NCBI GenBank assembly: GCA_951812305.1
Contig: CATOSB010000004.1
Location: 124,001 to 188,000 of the forward strand
Reading direction: 5' to 3'
DNA: 64,000 nucleotides
Source of the DNA: an uncultured Paracoccaceae bacterium
GTDB lineage: Bacteria; Pseudomonadota; Alphaproteobacteria; Rhodobacterales; Rhodobacteraceae
Shown: one piece after another, positions 1 through 6,706 of the stretch
How the letters are laid out: each line of letters starts with the position of its first letter
How positions within the stretch are numbered: the stretch's first letter is position 1
Position numbers and translations under genes: made by a program
Notes under the pieces: generated by a model
Database searches by the model: none
What the model was told of the DNA's origin: nothing
Seen by the model: the letters and a program-made list of their open reading frames with translations, nothing else

Positions 1-2
1 TG

Positions 3-275
3 TTGCTGCTGGACGAACCAACCAACGACCTCGACGTCGAAACCCTGCGCGCGCTCGAAGACGCCCTCGTCGATTTCGCTGGCTGCGCCGTCGTCATCTC
101 CCACGACCGGTTCTTTCTGGACCGCATCTGTACGCATATCCTGGCCTTCGAAGGCGAGGCGCATGTGGAGTGGTTCGAGGGGAATTTCGAGGATTACGAG
201 GAAGACAAGAAACGGCGTCTGGGGCCGGATGCGGTGGAGCCGAAGCGGATCAAGTATAAGAAATTCAGCCGTTAG
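3..275 (+). CDS. ettA: EttA-type ABC-F ATPase, C-terminal end (partial)
   Basis: Only the last 90 residues are in the window; the gene starts upstream. The Walker B and signature-following segment [11 protein letters not shown], the switch histidine in [12 protein letters not shown], and the tail [15 protein letters not shown] match the second nucleotide-binding domain and C-terminal extension of EttA. EttA is the energy-dependent translational throttle that binds the ribosomal E site and gates entry into elongation according to the ATP/ADP ratio. The lysine/arginine-rich end ([11 protein letters not shown]) is typical of the family. The subfamily call rests on the tail. Confidence 0.9.
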   Translation: MLLDEPTNDLDVETLRALEDALVDFAGCAVVISHDRFFLDRICTHILAFEGEAHVEWFEGNFEDYEEDKKRRLGPDAVEPKRIKYKKFSR

Positions 276-526
276 GCTGGGTTTCTTGGGGTTCTCGTTT
301 GGGTTCAAGCGGTGCGCGAAAGTCGTATTTGCGCAGCAAATGCGCGTAGAGGCACTCGGGGACCATAGCGCGCTGTCGAGCAAACCGAAGCGGGTAAAGT
401 ATAAGGAGTTTGCATCCGATATGTGTCGTCCACGTATAGTTCGTTTGTTGCGCTAATTCTTAAATACTGACAAGTTGCTCACCAACCACATTAAAAAAAA
501 GTGGAAGATTGTTTCGAGGGAGTAAC
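276..526. other. intergenic stretch with an echo of the ettA 3' end
   Basis: No intact gene is seen here. At about 376-420 the sequence reads KPKRVKYKEFA in one frame, closely resembling the last residues of the neighbouring ettA ([10 protein letters not shown]). This looks like a decayed partial duplication of the ettA tail. The rest, about 456-526, is AT-rich and may hold a promoter for the broken gene that follows. Confidence 0.45.
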
Positions 527-615
527 GTGAAGAAAAATAGCCTAAGGAGTTTTGTTTTTTTCGGCACCGCATTTCGGTACTTGCAAGACGCGAAAGCCGG
601 GTTTCGCTACTTTGA
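527..615 (+). pseudogene. 5' fragment of an unknown gene cut by IS256
   Basis: A GTG start at 527 is preceded by a good ribosome site (GAGGGAG). It opens a lysine-rich reading frame (VKKNSLRSFVFFGTAFRYLQ...) that runs straight into the IS256 end at 616. No continuation is recognisable on the far side of the element, where a different gene remnant lies. I cannot assign a function. Confidence 0.4.
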
Positions 616-2001
616 GAGTTATTGTCAAATCTGGTGTTTGCGGGATCTTTCATGCGGCGGCGGTTTCGGTCTGGGTTTGCTTGATGCCGTCTTTGAAATT
701 GACGCCTTGGATGACGTCGGCGAGATGATTGAAGCCGCGAAGTTTGCGCCAGTTTTGTTCGGCGCACTGCCCCAGTTTGAAGATCATGTGGAGCATGCCG
801 TCGCGGGCCAGACAGCCCTTTGAGCGCTTGGTGCGATGACGGATCGTGGCAAAGGCGGATTCAATTGGATTGGTCGTTCGGATGCTTTGCCAATGCATTG
901 CGGGAAAATCGTAGAATGCCAGCAGTTCGGTTCGATCTTTCTGAAGCGAGGCGGTGGCTTTGGGGTACTTGTCTTCAAACGTTTTCACGAAGAGATCGAA
1001 CGCTTGTTCAGCTGACTTGCGCGTTTCAGCGCGCCAGATATCGTGCAGCATCGTTTTGGCTTTTGGCTGGGTGGACTTGGGAAAACAGTTGAGGACGTTG
1101 CCCGTCTTATGCACCCAGCAGCGTTGTTGAGGTGTGCCCGGATAGGTTTCTTCAAGAGCGGCCCAGAATCCCAGAGCACCGTCTCCGATGGCCAATTTTG
1201 GAGTGTTGAGACCGCGTTCTCTGAGGCCGATTAGAACCTCCCTCCAGCTCTGTGTGCTTTCACGAGTGCCGTCCTCGATTGCCAGAAATTGTTTCTGACC
1301 ACGGGTATTTACGCCGATCACGACCAGCGCGCACAACTTGTGATCCTCGCCGCGTAAGCCACTGTGAATACCGTCGGCCCAGATGTAGACCCACTCGTCT
1401 TGGGACAGGTCTGCGGTGCGCCACGCCCTGTATTCAGCGGCCCATTCGGCCTTCAATCTGGCAACTGTTTTGGCCGAAAATCCGGTGGCATTAGCCCCGA
1501 GCAAACCCTTCAGCGCCGTTCCCATTTCGCCAGTGGAAATGCCTTTGAGGTAGAGCCAGGGGATCGCAGCCTGCAGCGTCTTGGTCTTGCGCACGTAGGG
1601 CGGTACGAGCGCGGAGCGGAAACTCACTGGCTTGCCGGTTTTCGAGCGTATCTTTGGAATCTCTACGGTCACAGGTCCAACACCCGTTTGGATTTCACGG
1701 GCGGGATGACTGCCATTACGTACCACCCCGGCGCGCCCGTCTGGTGTTTTGAGGTGAGCAAAGCGATCCATCAATTCCGCAAGCTCAGTTTGAACGGCGG
1801 CTTGGATCAGAGCCTGCGCGCCCGTGCGCAAAAGCTCAGTCAACGGATCAAGGCTGACCTCTCGACCGGCAAATTCAACGATGTTAGTCTCGTCCATGGT
1901 GGTGCGTCCTTCTTGGGTCGGATTGGGTTTTTGCAAAAACAATCCAAACAGATGCACCGCCAACACTCAAACCACGCGAACACCAGATTCAGCCATAACT
2001 C
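616..2001 (-). mobile_element. IS256-family insertion sequence, intact copy (1386 bp)
   Basis: The ends are imperfect inverted repeats: left GAGTTATTGTCAAATCTGG and, read inward from the right, GAGTTATGGCTGAATCTGG. They frame one transposase gene on the minus strand. Its length equals that of the second copy (21533-25262) once the two elements inserted there are removed. No target duplication is visible: TACTTTGA flanks the left end and CACAATCC the right. The two flanks also carry unrelated gene fragments, which suggests an adjacent deletion or a rearrangement after insertion. Confidence 0.88.
650..1897 (-). CDS. IS256-family transposase
   Basis: This is a 415-residue Mutator-type DDE transposase. 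The start chosen is MDETNIVEFAG at 1897, preceded by an AGAAGGA-like ribosome site; a longer frame exists but runs into the terminal repeat. Family landmarks are the LYLKGISTG segment, the first catalytic Asp in VYIWADGIHSG, the second in LAIGDGALGFW followed by RCWVHKTGNVLN, and the C-terminal catalytic Glu in TTNPIESAFATIRHRT. The gene is intact, so this copy could mobilise itself and the broken relative at 21.5-25.3 kb. Confidence 0.93.
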   Translation of the reverse strand: MDETNIVEFAGREVSLDPLTELLRTGAQALIQAAVQTELAELMDRFAHLKTPDGRAGVVRNGSHPAREIQTGVGPVTVEIPKIRSKTGKPVSFRSALVPPYVRKTKTLQAAIPWLYLKGISTGEMGTALKGLLGANATGFSAKTVARLKAEWAAEYRAWRTADLSQDEWVYIWADGIHSGLRGEDHKLCALVVIGVNTRGQKQFLAIEDGTRESTQSWREVLIGLRERGLNTPKLAIGDGALGFWAALEETYPGTPQQRCWVHKTGNVLNCFPKSTQPKAKTMLHDIWRAETRKSAEQAFDLFVKTFEDKYPKATASLQKDRTELLAFYDFPAMHWQSIRTTNPIESAFATIRHRTKRSKGCLARDGMLHMIFKLGQCAEQNWRKLRGFNHLADVIQGVNFKDGIKQTQTETAAA

Positions 2002-2223
2002 CACAATCCTGCGATGTGGGCTAACATGGTTGAGCACCTCGAACAAAGAAATGCACTGGACGAAGCATGTAAAGGGATGCTCGATGTTTTTCGCCGAGGG
2101 TTCAGAAACCCTACTGCACACCCGGAGAAGCAATACTCTGTTGAGGAAGCGCAGGATTTATTGGGAACGACAATTCAATTGGCGTCACTGATTGTTAACC
2201 AATCCGGTTATAGGCGCTCTTGA
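2002..2223 (+). pseudogene. 3' fragment of a Ymh/TIGR02391-like protein
   Basis: The frame opens at the IS256 border and runs about 73 codons to a stop at 2223. The core, CKGMLDVFRRGFRNPTAH followed by SVEEAQDLLG, resembles the conserved end of the TIGR02391/Hypoth_Ymh family, where an RNP-x-AH motif precedes a helix. That family is sometimes found in abortive-infection contexts. The N-terminal part is missing, probably lost with the IS256 event. The family call is by pattern only. Confidence 0.45.
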
Positions 2224-2264
2224 TCCGAATCCCAGCGGCATCAACTAACTCTTGCCACCCTCTT

Positions 2265-2385
2265 CTTCTTCCGAGATGAGGACCCGCTACACCGCACCCC
2301 ACAATTATGAGCCTATGGCTTACACTACAAGACCGAGCTAATCCATGACCTGAAGATGAATGACGGTGAATTCCGATCTCTAGCG
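2265..2385 (+). pseudogene. decayed duplicate of the ydcH (DUF465) gene
   Basis: The stretch around 2335-2375 (CATGACCTGAAGATGAATGA and neighbours) is almost the same as the coding sequence of the intact DUF465 gene at 3080-3115. The sequence before it also resembles the leader of that gene (about 2985-3050), with indels that break the frame. It reads as a relic of a partial tandem duplication flanking the DUF2938 gene. Confidence 0.6.
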
Positions 2386-2401
2386 TGTGAATAACGCCAC
2401 C

Positions 2402-2869
2402 TCACCCCACCACCAAAACCCCAACCCACATCCCCACCGCAAACACCGTATGCGCTACTAGACCCATCATCCGCACTTTCCACGGTGACGGCGTCTGCGA
2501 TGCAGCCCAGCCCAGTCCCATGCCGGGTTGCAGCAGGAACCAGCCGGCGGCGATGGTGATCAGCGAGAAGATCCAGAGCGGCAGGAAGGACAGATCCTCG
2601 ACCCAGCCCCGGCCCGCCAGCAGAACGAACGCGATCCCATAGATCACGCCGACCCCGTAATGCAGCGCCCAGCCGAGTGCCAATTCGCGCTCCACCGGTT
2701 CTGCCGCGCCGATATCCTCATGAAAGACTTGGCCGCGCAACACATGCCCCAGCCACCGCCCGGGCATGGCCCAGTTGGGCCGCGGCTGGCCCAGACGCTC
2801 CAGCACCAGTGCCCAGATATCCATCGCCAGCGTGCCAAGCACGCCCATCACCACGCCGGTCCAGATCAT
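2402..2869 (-). CDS. DUF2938 family membrane protein
   Basis: This is a 155-residue protein with about four hydrophobic segments: near residues 2-22 (MIWTGVVMGVLGTLAMD), 75-92, 97-118 (LWIFSLITIAAGWFLLQPG) and the C-terminus (GLVAHTVFAVGMWVGVLVV). The pattern of an N-terminal GTLAMD helix, a central WALHYGVGVIYG and a terminal AHTVFAVG helix fits DUF2938. The family is a small inner-membrane protein of unknown function. The second Met (2869) is chosen because it sits directly at the hydrophobic N-terminus. The gene is on the strand opposite to ydcH. Confidence 0.72.
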   Translation of the reverse strand: MIWTGVVMGVLGTLAMDIWALVLERLGQPRPNWAMPGRWLGHVLRGQVFHEDIGAAEPVERELALGWALHYGVGVIYGIAFVLLAGRGWVEDLSFLPLWIFSLITIAAGWFLLQPGMGLGWAASQTPSPWKVRMMGLVAHTVFAVGMWVGVLVVG

Positions 2870-3030
2870 CCCACGCTCCCCCAAGTCTCAACAGCGCCTG
2901 TTGATACGCCGCTTGCCACGCCGACACCATGCGGAAAAGGCTTGAGATGGGCGTCAGACCCCTTGATCCAAATCAAAGCCCCACACCGCCACACCTGCCA
3001 CCTTCTTCCCGAACCAAGAAGAGGACCCAC

Positions 3031-3273
3031 ATGACCCACACCCCACACGAACTGGCCGAGGACTTCCCCGACAAGACCGATCTGATCCATGATCTGAAGA
3101 TGAATGACGGCGAATTCAAACATCTGTTCGAGGAATATCACCGCGTCAACCGCGCCGTGCACCGGGCGGAAACCAATGTCGAACCGATTGGCCAATTCGC
3201 CGAAGAGGAACTGCGTAAAGAGCGGATGCACCTGAAGGACCGCATCGCGGCAAAACTCTCGCAAGCCGGCTGA
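3031..3273 (+). CDS. YdcH/DUF465 family small protein
   Basis: This is an 80-residue, highly charged and mostly helical protein with the DUF465 layout: a short N-terminal helix, a turn, then EYHRVNRAVHRAE and a C-terminal helix LRKERMHLKDRIAAKL. The start MTHTPHELAED follows the purine-rich AAGAAGAGGACCC at a suitable distance. Function is unknown; the family is widespread in proteobacteria. A broken partial copy of this gene lies at about 2265-2385. Confidence 0.82.
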   Translation: MTHTPHELAEDFPDKTDLIHDLKMNDGEFKHLFEEYHRVNRAVHRAETNVEPIGQFAEEELRKERMHLKDRIAAKLSQAG

Positions 3274-3344
3274 TCCCCGCCGAAGCAACGGATTTTCCTT
3301 GCAAAAGCAGCGCATCCGCCCCATATCCGCCCTGCGACCGTTAT

Positions 3345-3453
3345 TCTCTTTCGACCCACTGTTCTCCCTAACCGGCCACAGTCTTTCGATTTAGCACTGA
3401 CATAGCCGGGCTGCCGCACCCTGCGGGCAGCATCAAACTAGGAGTACAGACGG
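3345..3453 (+). promoter_or_regulatory. cold-shock gene leader with pre-start hairpin (copy 1)
   Basis: The roughly 100 bases before the first csp gene resemble those before the second (3845-3962) over several blocks: GTTATTCT..TCGACCC, a CT-rich stretch and a CACTGAC-like box. Each ends in a GC-rich hairpin about 20-30 bases before the ATG, here GCTGCCGCA/TGCGGGCAGC. A structured leader fits the thermosensitive 5' regions known for csp mRNAs. The role here is inferred. Confidence 0.45.
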
Positions 3454-3660
3454 ATGGCCAATGGCACCGTAAAATGGTTCAACACCACTAAAGGTTATGG
3501 CTTTATCGAGCCTGAAGGCGGCAGCAAGGATGTGTTCGTGCACATTTCTGGCGTCGAACGCTCGGGCCTGACAGGCCTTGCTGACAACCAGAAAGTCACA
3601 TTTGACATCGAAGCTGGCCGTGATGGCCGCGAAAGCGCTGTCAACATCGTGCTGGTCTAA
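3454..3660 (+). CDS. cold-shock protein, CspA family (copy 1)
   Basis: This is a 68-residue single cold-shock domain with RNP1 (KGYGFIEP) and RNP2 (VFVHIS) motifs and the basic/aromatic N-terminus [14 protein letters not shown]. The product binds single-stranded RNA/DNA as an RNA chaperone in the cytoplasm. The start follows a clear ribosome site (CTAGGAG). It is paired with a close paralogue 300 bases downstream that shares leader structure, so a tandem duplication is likely. It differs mainly near the C-terminus (NIVLV against DLQLM). A strong terminator follows. Confidence 0.97.
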   Translation: MANGTVKWFNTTKGYGFIEPEGGSKDVFVHISGVERSGLTGLADNQKVTFDIEAGRDGRESAVNIVLV

Positions 3661-3702
3661 GCCAGAGAGCTGCCGCACCCCGTGCGGTAAGGCAGAAATT
3701 CG

Positions 3703-3732
3703 AAAAGGGGCGGCTGCGGCGGCCCCTTTTTT
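3703..3732 (+). terminator. rho-independent terminator after the first csp gene
   Basis: A GC-rich hairpin with stem AAAAGGGGC / GCCCCTTTT and a roughly 10-base loop is followed by a T run. It lies 43 bases after the stop codon of the first cold-shock gene and should separate the two paralogues transcriptionally. Confidence 0.85.
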
Positions 3733-3844
3733 CATGGCAATTCGGGCGTCTCGAGTACCTGTTCAAGCCTCAGCAACTTCATGCCACCTGCGCCGTAACA
3801 CCCCGAAAAACCTTGCCAAACCGGAGATTCTACTCAATATCAGC

Positions 3845-3962
3845 GGTGCTATTGTTATTCTATCGACCCCTGTCTCCCGATCCGGCTGCCAGTTTTCTCG
3901 ATCCAGACTGACGAAGCCAAGCGCCCGCAACCCCGTGGGGCGCATCTATAAGGAGACATCAC
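3845..3962 (+). promoter_or_regulatory. cold-shock gene leader with pre-start hairpin (copy 2)
   Basis: This leader parallels the one before the first csp gene: a GTTATTCTATCGACCC block, a pyrimidine-rich stretch, a GACTGACGAAGCC block and a hairpin (GCGCCCGC/GTGGGGCGC) just before the ribosome site AAGGAG. Conservation of leader layout between paralogues suggests selection on the RNA. No experimental basis. Confidence 0.42.
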
Positions 3963-4169
3963 ATGGCCACCGGCACTGTGAAATGGTTCAATACAACCAA
4001 AGGCTACGGCTTCATCGCACCTGACGGCGGCGGTAAGGACGTGTTCGTGCACATCTCTGCAGTTGAGCGTTCGGGGCTGACGGGCCTTGCTGACAATCAA
4101 AAGGTCAGCTTTGAGATCAAGCCGGGCCGCGACGGTCGCGAATCCGCAGAAGACCTGCAGCTAATGTAA
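3963..4169 (+). CDS. cold-shock protein, CspA family (copy 2)
   Basis: This is a 68-residue cold-shock domain with RNP1 KGYGFIAP and RNP2 VFVHIS, about 85% identical by eye to the paralogue at 3454-3660. The strong ribosome site AAGGAGACATCAC precedes the ATG. Likely a nucleic-acid chaperone, independently transcribed because a terminator separates it from copy 1. The two are too similar to tell apart functionally from sequence. Confidence 0.97.
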   Translation: MATGTVKWFNTTKGYGFIAPDGGGKDVFVHISAVERSGLTGLADNQKVSFEIKPGRDGRESAEDLQLM

Positions 4170-4204
4170 GCTGTGCCGGGCGGGCCGGTTCCGACCTGCC
4201 CGTC

Positions 4205-4221
4205 CCGACGCAATACCGACG
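4205..4221. repeat. 17-bp dispersed intergenic repeat, copy 1
   Basis: CCGACGCAATACCGACG occurs here, just after the second csp gene, and again exactly at 26100-26116 just after yjbQ. Both copies are followed or preceded by further CCGACG-type units (ACCGACGTGA). It looks like a short intergenic repeat family rather than coding sequence. Confidence 0.55.
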
Positions 4222-4297
4222 TGATACGGTCAGCCGATTTCCGGCTGGCTTCTGCCTGCCCCCCAAGGTTAAGATTTCGCCATTTGGGGAGGGGACA

Positions 4298-4780
4298 ATG
4301 CTCAAAAGATTTCTCATTCTGCTCATCTTCTTCGGCCTCGCCGCCTGCGCGACACCGGGGCAGGTGGCCATGCCGGAAGGCACCAAGCTGATCATCCTGC
4401 GCCACGCGGACCGCACTGACGAAAACCTGAACGAAAAGGGCATCGCACGGGCCAAAGCACTGGTCGGCGCGCTTGACGGCATCCCGGTCGACGCCATCTA
4501 TTCCCCTGGAATCCAACGAAATCTCGACACTGCGGCGCCCCTGGCAATAGCCCGCGGTCTCGAAATCACCCGGATCCCAGCGGAGGACCCCGCCGCGCGC
4601 CTGCTCGCCGGAAATGCGGGCAAAACCATTGTCTGGATTGGAAACAAGGGAAATCTGCAATCGATCTGGGATGCGATTGCGGCACCCGAGCCGGCGCCGC
4701 TGCAATATGGCGACCTGTTCTTTGTAACCCGCGCGCGTGTTGGCTCTCCGCTGGTCGAGCGTCGGCATTTCGGCCCGTAA
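4298..4780 (+). CDS. histidine-phosphatase-family lipoprotein (SixA-like)
   Basis: This is a 160-residue protein. A lipoprotein signal (LILLIFFGLAAC, with Cys at about residue 17) precedes a phosphoglycerate-mutase-like domain with LIILRHADRTDENLNEKG, an RHG-type catalytic motif in which Gly is replaced by Ala, and YSPGIQRNLDTAAP. The second catalytic His, normally in a GHSN segment near the end, appears as WIGNKGNLQSIW, so the active site may be degenerate. The start follows GGGGAGGGG. The next gene begins right after the stop (TAAGTG), so the two are probably cotranscribed. Confidence 0.75.
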   Translation: MLKRFLILLIFFGLAACATPGQVAMPEGTKLIILRHADRTDENLNEKGIARAKALVGALDGIPVDAIYSPGIQRNLDTAAPLAIARGLEITRIPAEDPAARLLAGNAGKTIVWIGNKGNLQSIWDAIAAPEPAPLQYGDLFFVTRARVGSPLVERRHFGP

Positions 4781-5029
4781 GTGTTTGATCTGTCGTGGAT
4801 AGATTGGGTTGGCATCGCCGGTTCACTGATGATCGCGGGGGCATACCTGGCGGTTACGAAAAGCTGGGTCGCGGCAGAAAAACCGCCATTTAACCTGCTC
4901 AATCTTGTCGGTGCTCTGTTGATCCTGTTCAGCCTTTATTTCGAACCTGTTCCCGGCGCGATTTTGATCGAGGTTTTCTGGATCATGATCGCAGGCGTCG
5001 CGCTTTTCCGTTATTTTTCAAAACGCTAG
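4781..5029 (+). CDS. CBU_0592-like small membrane protein
   Basis: This is an 82-residue protein starting at a GTG directly abutting the stop of the preceding lipoprotein gene. There are three hydrophobic segments: WVGIAGSLMIAGAYLAV, LLNLVGALLILFSLYF and ILIEVFWIMIAGVALFRYF. The N-terminal D-W-x-G-x-x-G-S layout is typical of the CBU_0592 group of small inner-membrane proteins. Function unknown. Confidence 0.68.
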   Translation: MFDLSWIDWVGIAGSLMIAGAYLAVTKSWVAAEKPPFNLLNLVGALLILFSLYFEPVPGAILIEVFWIMIAGVALFRYFSKR

Positions 5030-5085
5030 ACAAGTCATAATTTGGCCCAAAATTATTGGTAGCTACGCGGGTATAGGAGGTCGAA

Positions 5086-5433
5086 ATGCCGCTTTCCGTA
5101 CGTCAAAAGCCCCGCGCCAATGCCACAGTGTTCAGTTTCAACCACGACGGGATTGCCGTCGCGCGCATTCGTAAGAAGAACCGCTGGCTTCCGGTTTGGC
5201 ATTTCATCTTCGTCGTATATCTGGCGTTGATCATACGGCTTGTGACGATCGCTGAGGCTGGACCTGCCTCTTATGCCAATCGCATGGCGGAACTTGAAAA
5301 CGGCACGTTCATGGAGCGCGCTGCGGCACGGGTCATGTATATGGATCCGGTGTCGCGACAGATTGCTGTGAACATTCGTCGCGGGATGAAAAATCTTGGG
5401 TTAACGTCCGGGCGGATAAAGCTCGAACTCTAG
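5086..5433 (+). CDS. conserved hypothetical membrane-anchored protein
   Basis: This is a 115-residue protein with a basic N-terminus (IRKKNR), one membrane segment at about 43-60 (PVWHFIFVVYLALIIRLV) and a soluble helical C-terminus. An AGGAGG-type ribosome site sits 6 bases before the ATG. I do not recognise a family; the layout resembles unnamed small proteins of Rhodobacteraceae. Its 3' end overlaps the convergent SRAP gene by 4 bases. Confidence 0.65.
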   Translation: MPLSVRQKPRANATVFSFNHDGIAVARIRKKNRWLPVWHFIFVVYLALIIRLVTIAEAGPASYANRMAELENGTFMERAAARVMYMDPVSRQIAVNIRRGMKNLGLTSGRIKLEL

Positions 5434-6047
5434 GGCCCCGCCCAATCTACGTCATCGGCGGCTTCCACCGTTAGCATTCCATCCGGCAACGGTTTCAACA
5501 GCACGGCGGCATCGTCTTCCGCCGCGTTTAACCAATCTTCAAATTCCTCGGGCGGCAGGATGCAGCCCATCCGATGGTGTATGTCGCGTACATCTGCGTT
5601 CGGCTCGCAGGTAAGCACAGCCACCTGCCAGATTGTTGTTCCGTTCGGCGCGTTCCATGCGTCGCAAATGCCGGCGAATACAACGGGTTCCCCCGATCTC
5701 AGCGAAATGCGCCAGGGTGTCTTCCGGCGCTTTTTTCCTGTCCACTCATACCAGCCGTCACAGGGGATAAGGCAGCGTTCGACGCCCTGAAATGCGGATT
5801 TGTCAAAAACTGTCTCGGATCGCGCGTTGATTATTGTCTCCATAACCGGGCGCCCCCGCGCGTTTACCCTCCCAACAGGGATGATGCCCCAACGCATGTG
5901 GCTGAGAGTGCGATTCTTTGTGCACACCAGAATTTCTTCTCCCGGCGCAATGTTGTGGCGGGGGTTATCAGGAATTTCCGGGTGTTCGCCAAAAAGGTAC
6001 TGCGCCGTATCCGCAACCGGTCGGGTGAGAAACAGACGCCCCGGCAT
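5430..6047 (-). CDS. SRAP-family (YedK/HMCES-like) protein lacking Cys2
   Basis: This is a 205-residue SOS-response-associated peptidase domain. Recognisable parts are NIAPGEEILV, MRWGIIP, INARSETV, the glutamate motif CLIPCDGWYEW and the histidine in DIHHRMGCILPP. Canonical SRAP proteins begin MCGR, and Cys2 forms the thiazolidine crosslink to abasic sites. Here the protein begins MPGR, so the nucleophile is replaced by Pro, while the Glu and His remain. The start is fixed by the family's invariant N-terminus. Either a diverged paralogue with another role or an inactive form. Confidence 0.85.
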   Translation of the reverse strand: MPGRLFLTRPVADTAQYLFGEHPEIPDNPRHNIAPGEEILVCTKNRTLSHMRWGIIPVGRVNARGRPVMETIINARSETVFDKSAFQGVERCLIPCDGWYEWTGKKRRKTPWRISLRSGEPVVFAGICDAWNAPNGTTIWQVAVLTCEPNADVRDIHHRMGCILPPEEFEDWLNAAEDDAAVLLKPLPDGMLTVEAADDVDWAGP

Positions 6048-6059
6048 AAATCGCTGCCT

Positions 6060-6527
6060 CTATCCTGCCGCTGGTGGTTTCGGTGGCAGCGTCAGGTCCT
6101 TTGCCTCCAGTATCGCCGTGCAGGCCATGCGCAGCGCCTGATGGCTTTCCGATCCGATAATCGTGCGCACGCGCGCGTCCATTTCCAGCGCCTTGGGCCA
6201 GACCCTCGCGATAACCGCCTTTCCGGCCTTGGTCGTTGTAATGCGTTTGCGCCGCGTGTCCTTTTGATCGTCATAGCGCCGAACCAGTCCGCGCTTTTCC
6301 AGCGCCCGCGCCGTACGACTCACATGGGTGGGGTCAAGATGGCCGGTCCGTGCCAGTTCGCGCAAATGGGTGTCGCCGATCCCATCGAGGTTCAAAAGAA
6401 CCTGCCATTCCTGTACCGAAAGCCCCTCTGGCTGAAGTGCCTCACGAAAGAAAATGTTGCGCAGCCGGCGGCTTGCGCGGACCACGGGTATGTTGATAAA
6501 CTCTTCAAAGTAAACGCTTTTATACAT
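6060..6527 (-). CDS. MarR-family transcriptional regulator
   Basis: This is a 155-residue winged-helix regulator starting at MYKSVYFEEF (6527). The HTH is ELARTGHLDPTHVSRTARAL and the wing includes RRYDDQKDTRRKRITTTKAG, both typical of MarR. It is divergent from the TAXI-TRAP catabolic genes with two palindromes between them, so it is the likely local repressor, perhaps released by the transported compound. Downstream it is followed closely by the SRAP gene on the same strand (12 bases). Confidence 0.9.
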   Translation of the reverse strand: MYKSVYFEEFINIPVVRASRRLRNIFFREALQPEGLSVQEWQVLLNLDGIGDTHLRELARTGHLDPTHVSRTARALEKRGLVRRYDDQKDTRRKRITTTKAGKAVIARVWPKALEMDARVRTIIGSESHQALRMACTAILEAKDLTLPPKPPAAG

Positions 6528-6604
6528 TGATCCGCCAAATCTTCGTGTTTGCCTAGCTGTCGCAAGTTCCCCCCAGCTAAATAGGGTTCTTCGAATTGTG
6601 CAAG

Positions 6605-6664
6605 ATTTTTGTGGCATATGCCACAAAAATTTGTTGACACATCGACGCCGCCAAGTAACTTGGC
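6605..6664. promoter_or_regulatory. divergent promoter region with two perfect palindromes
   Basis: A perfect 26-bp palindrome spans 6605-6630 (centre GTGGCATATGCCAC, flanked by A/T runs). It is followed at 6634-6639 by TTGACA and, 16 bases later, TAACTT at 6656-6661. A second palindrome, GCCAAGT-A-ACTTGGC (6650-6664), overlaps that -10 box. This fits a sigma-70-type promoter for the TRAP genes with regulator sites upstream and on the -10. The assignment to the adjacent MarR protein is inferred from position. Confidence 0.7.
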
Positions 6665-6706
6665 GCGAGGAATTGTCGCAAACGGCAATCAATCCAGGGA
6701 GGATAC

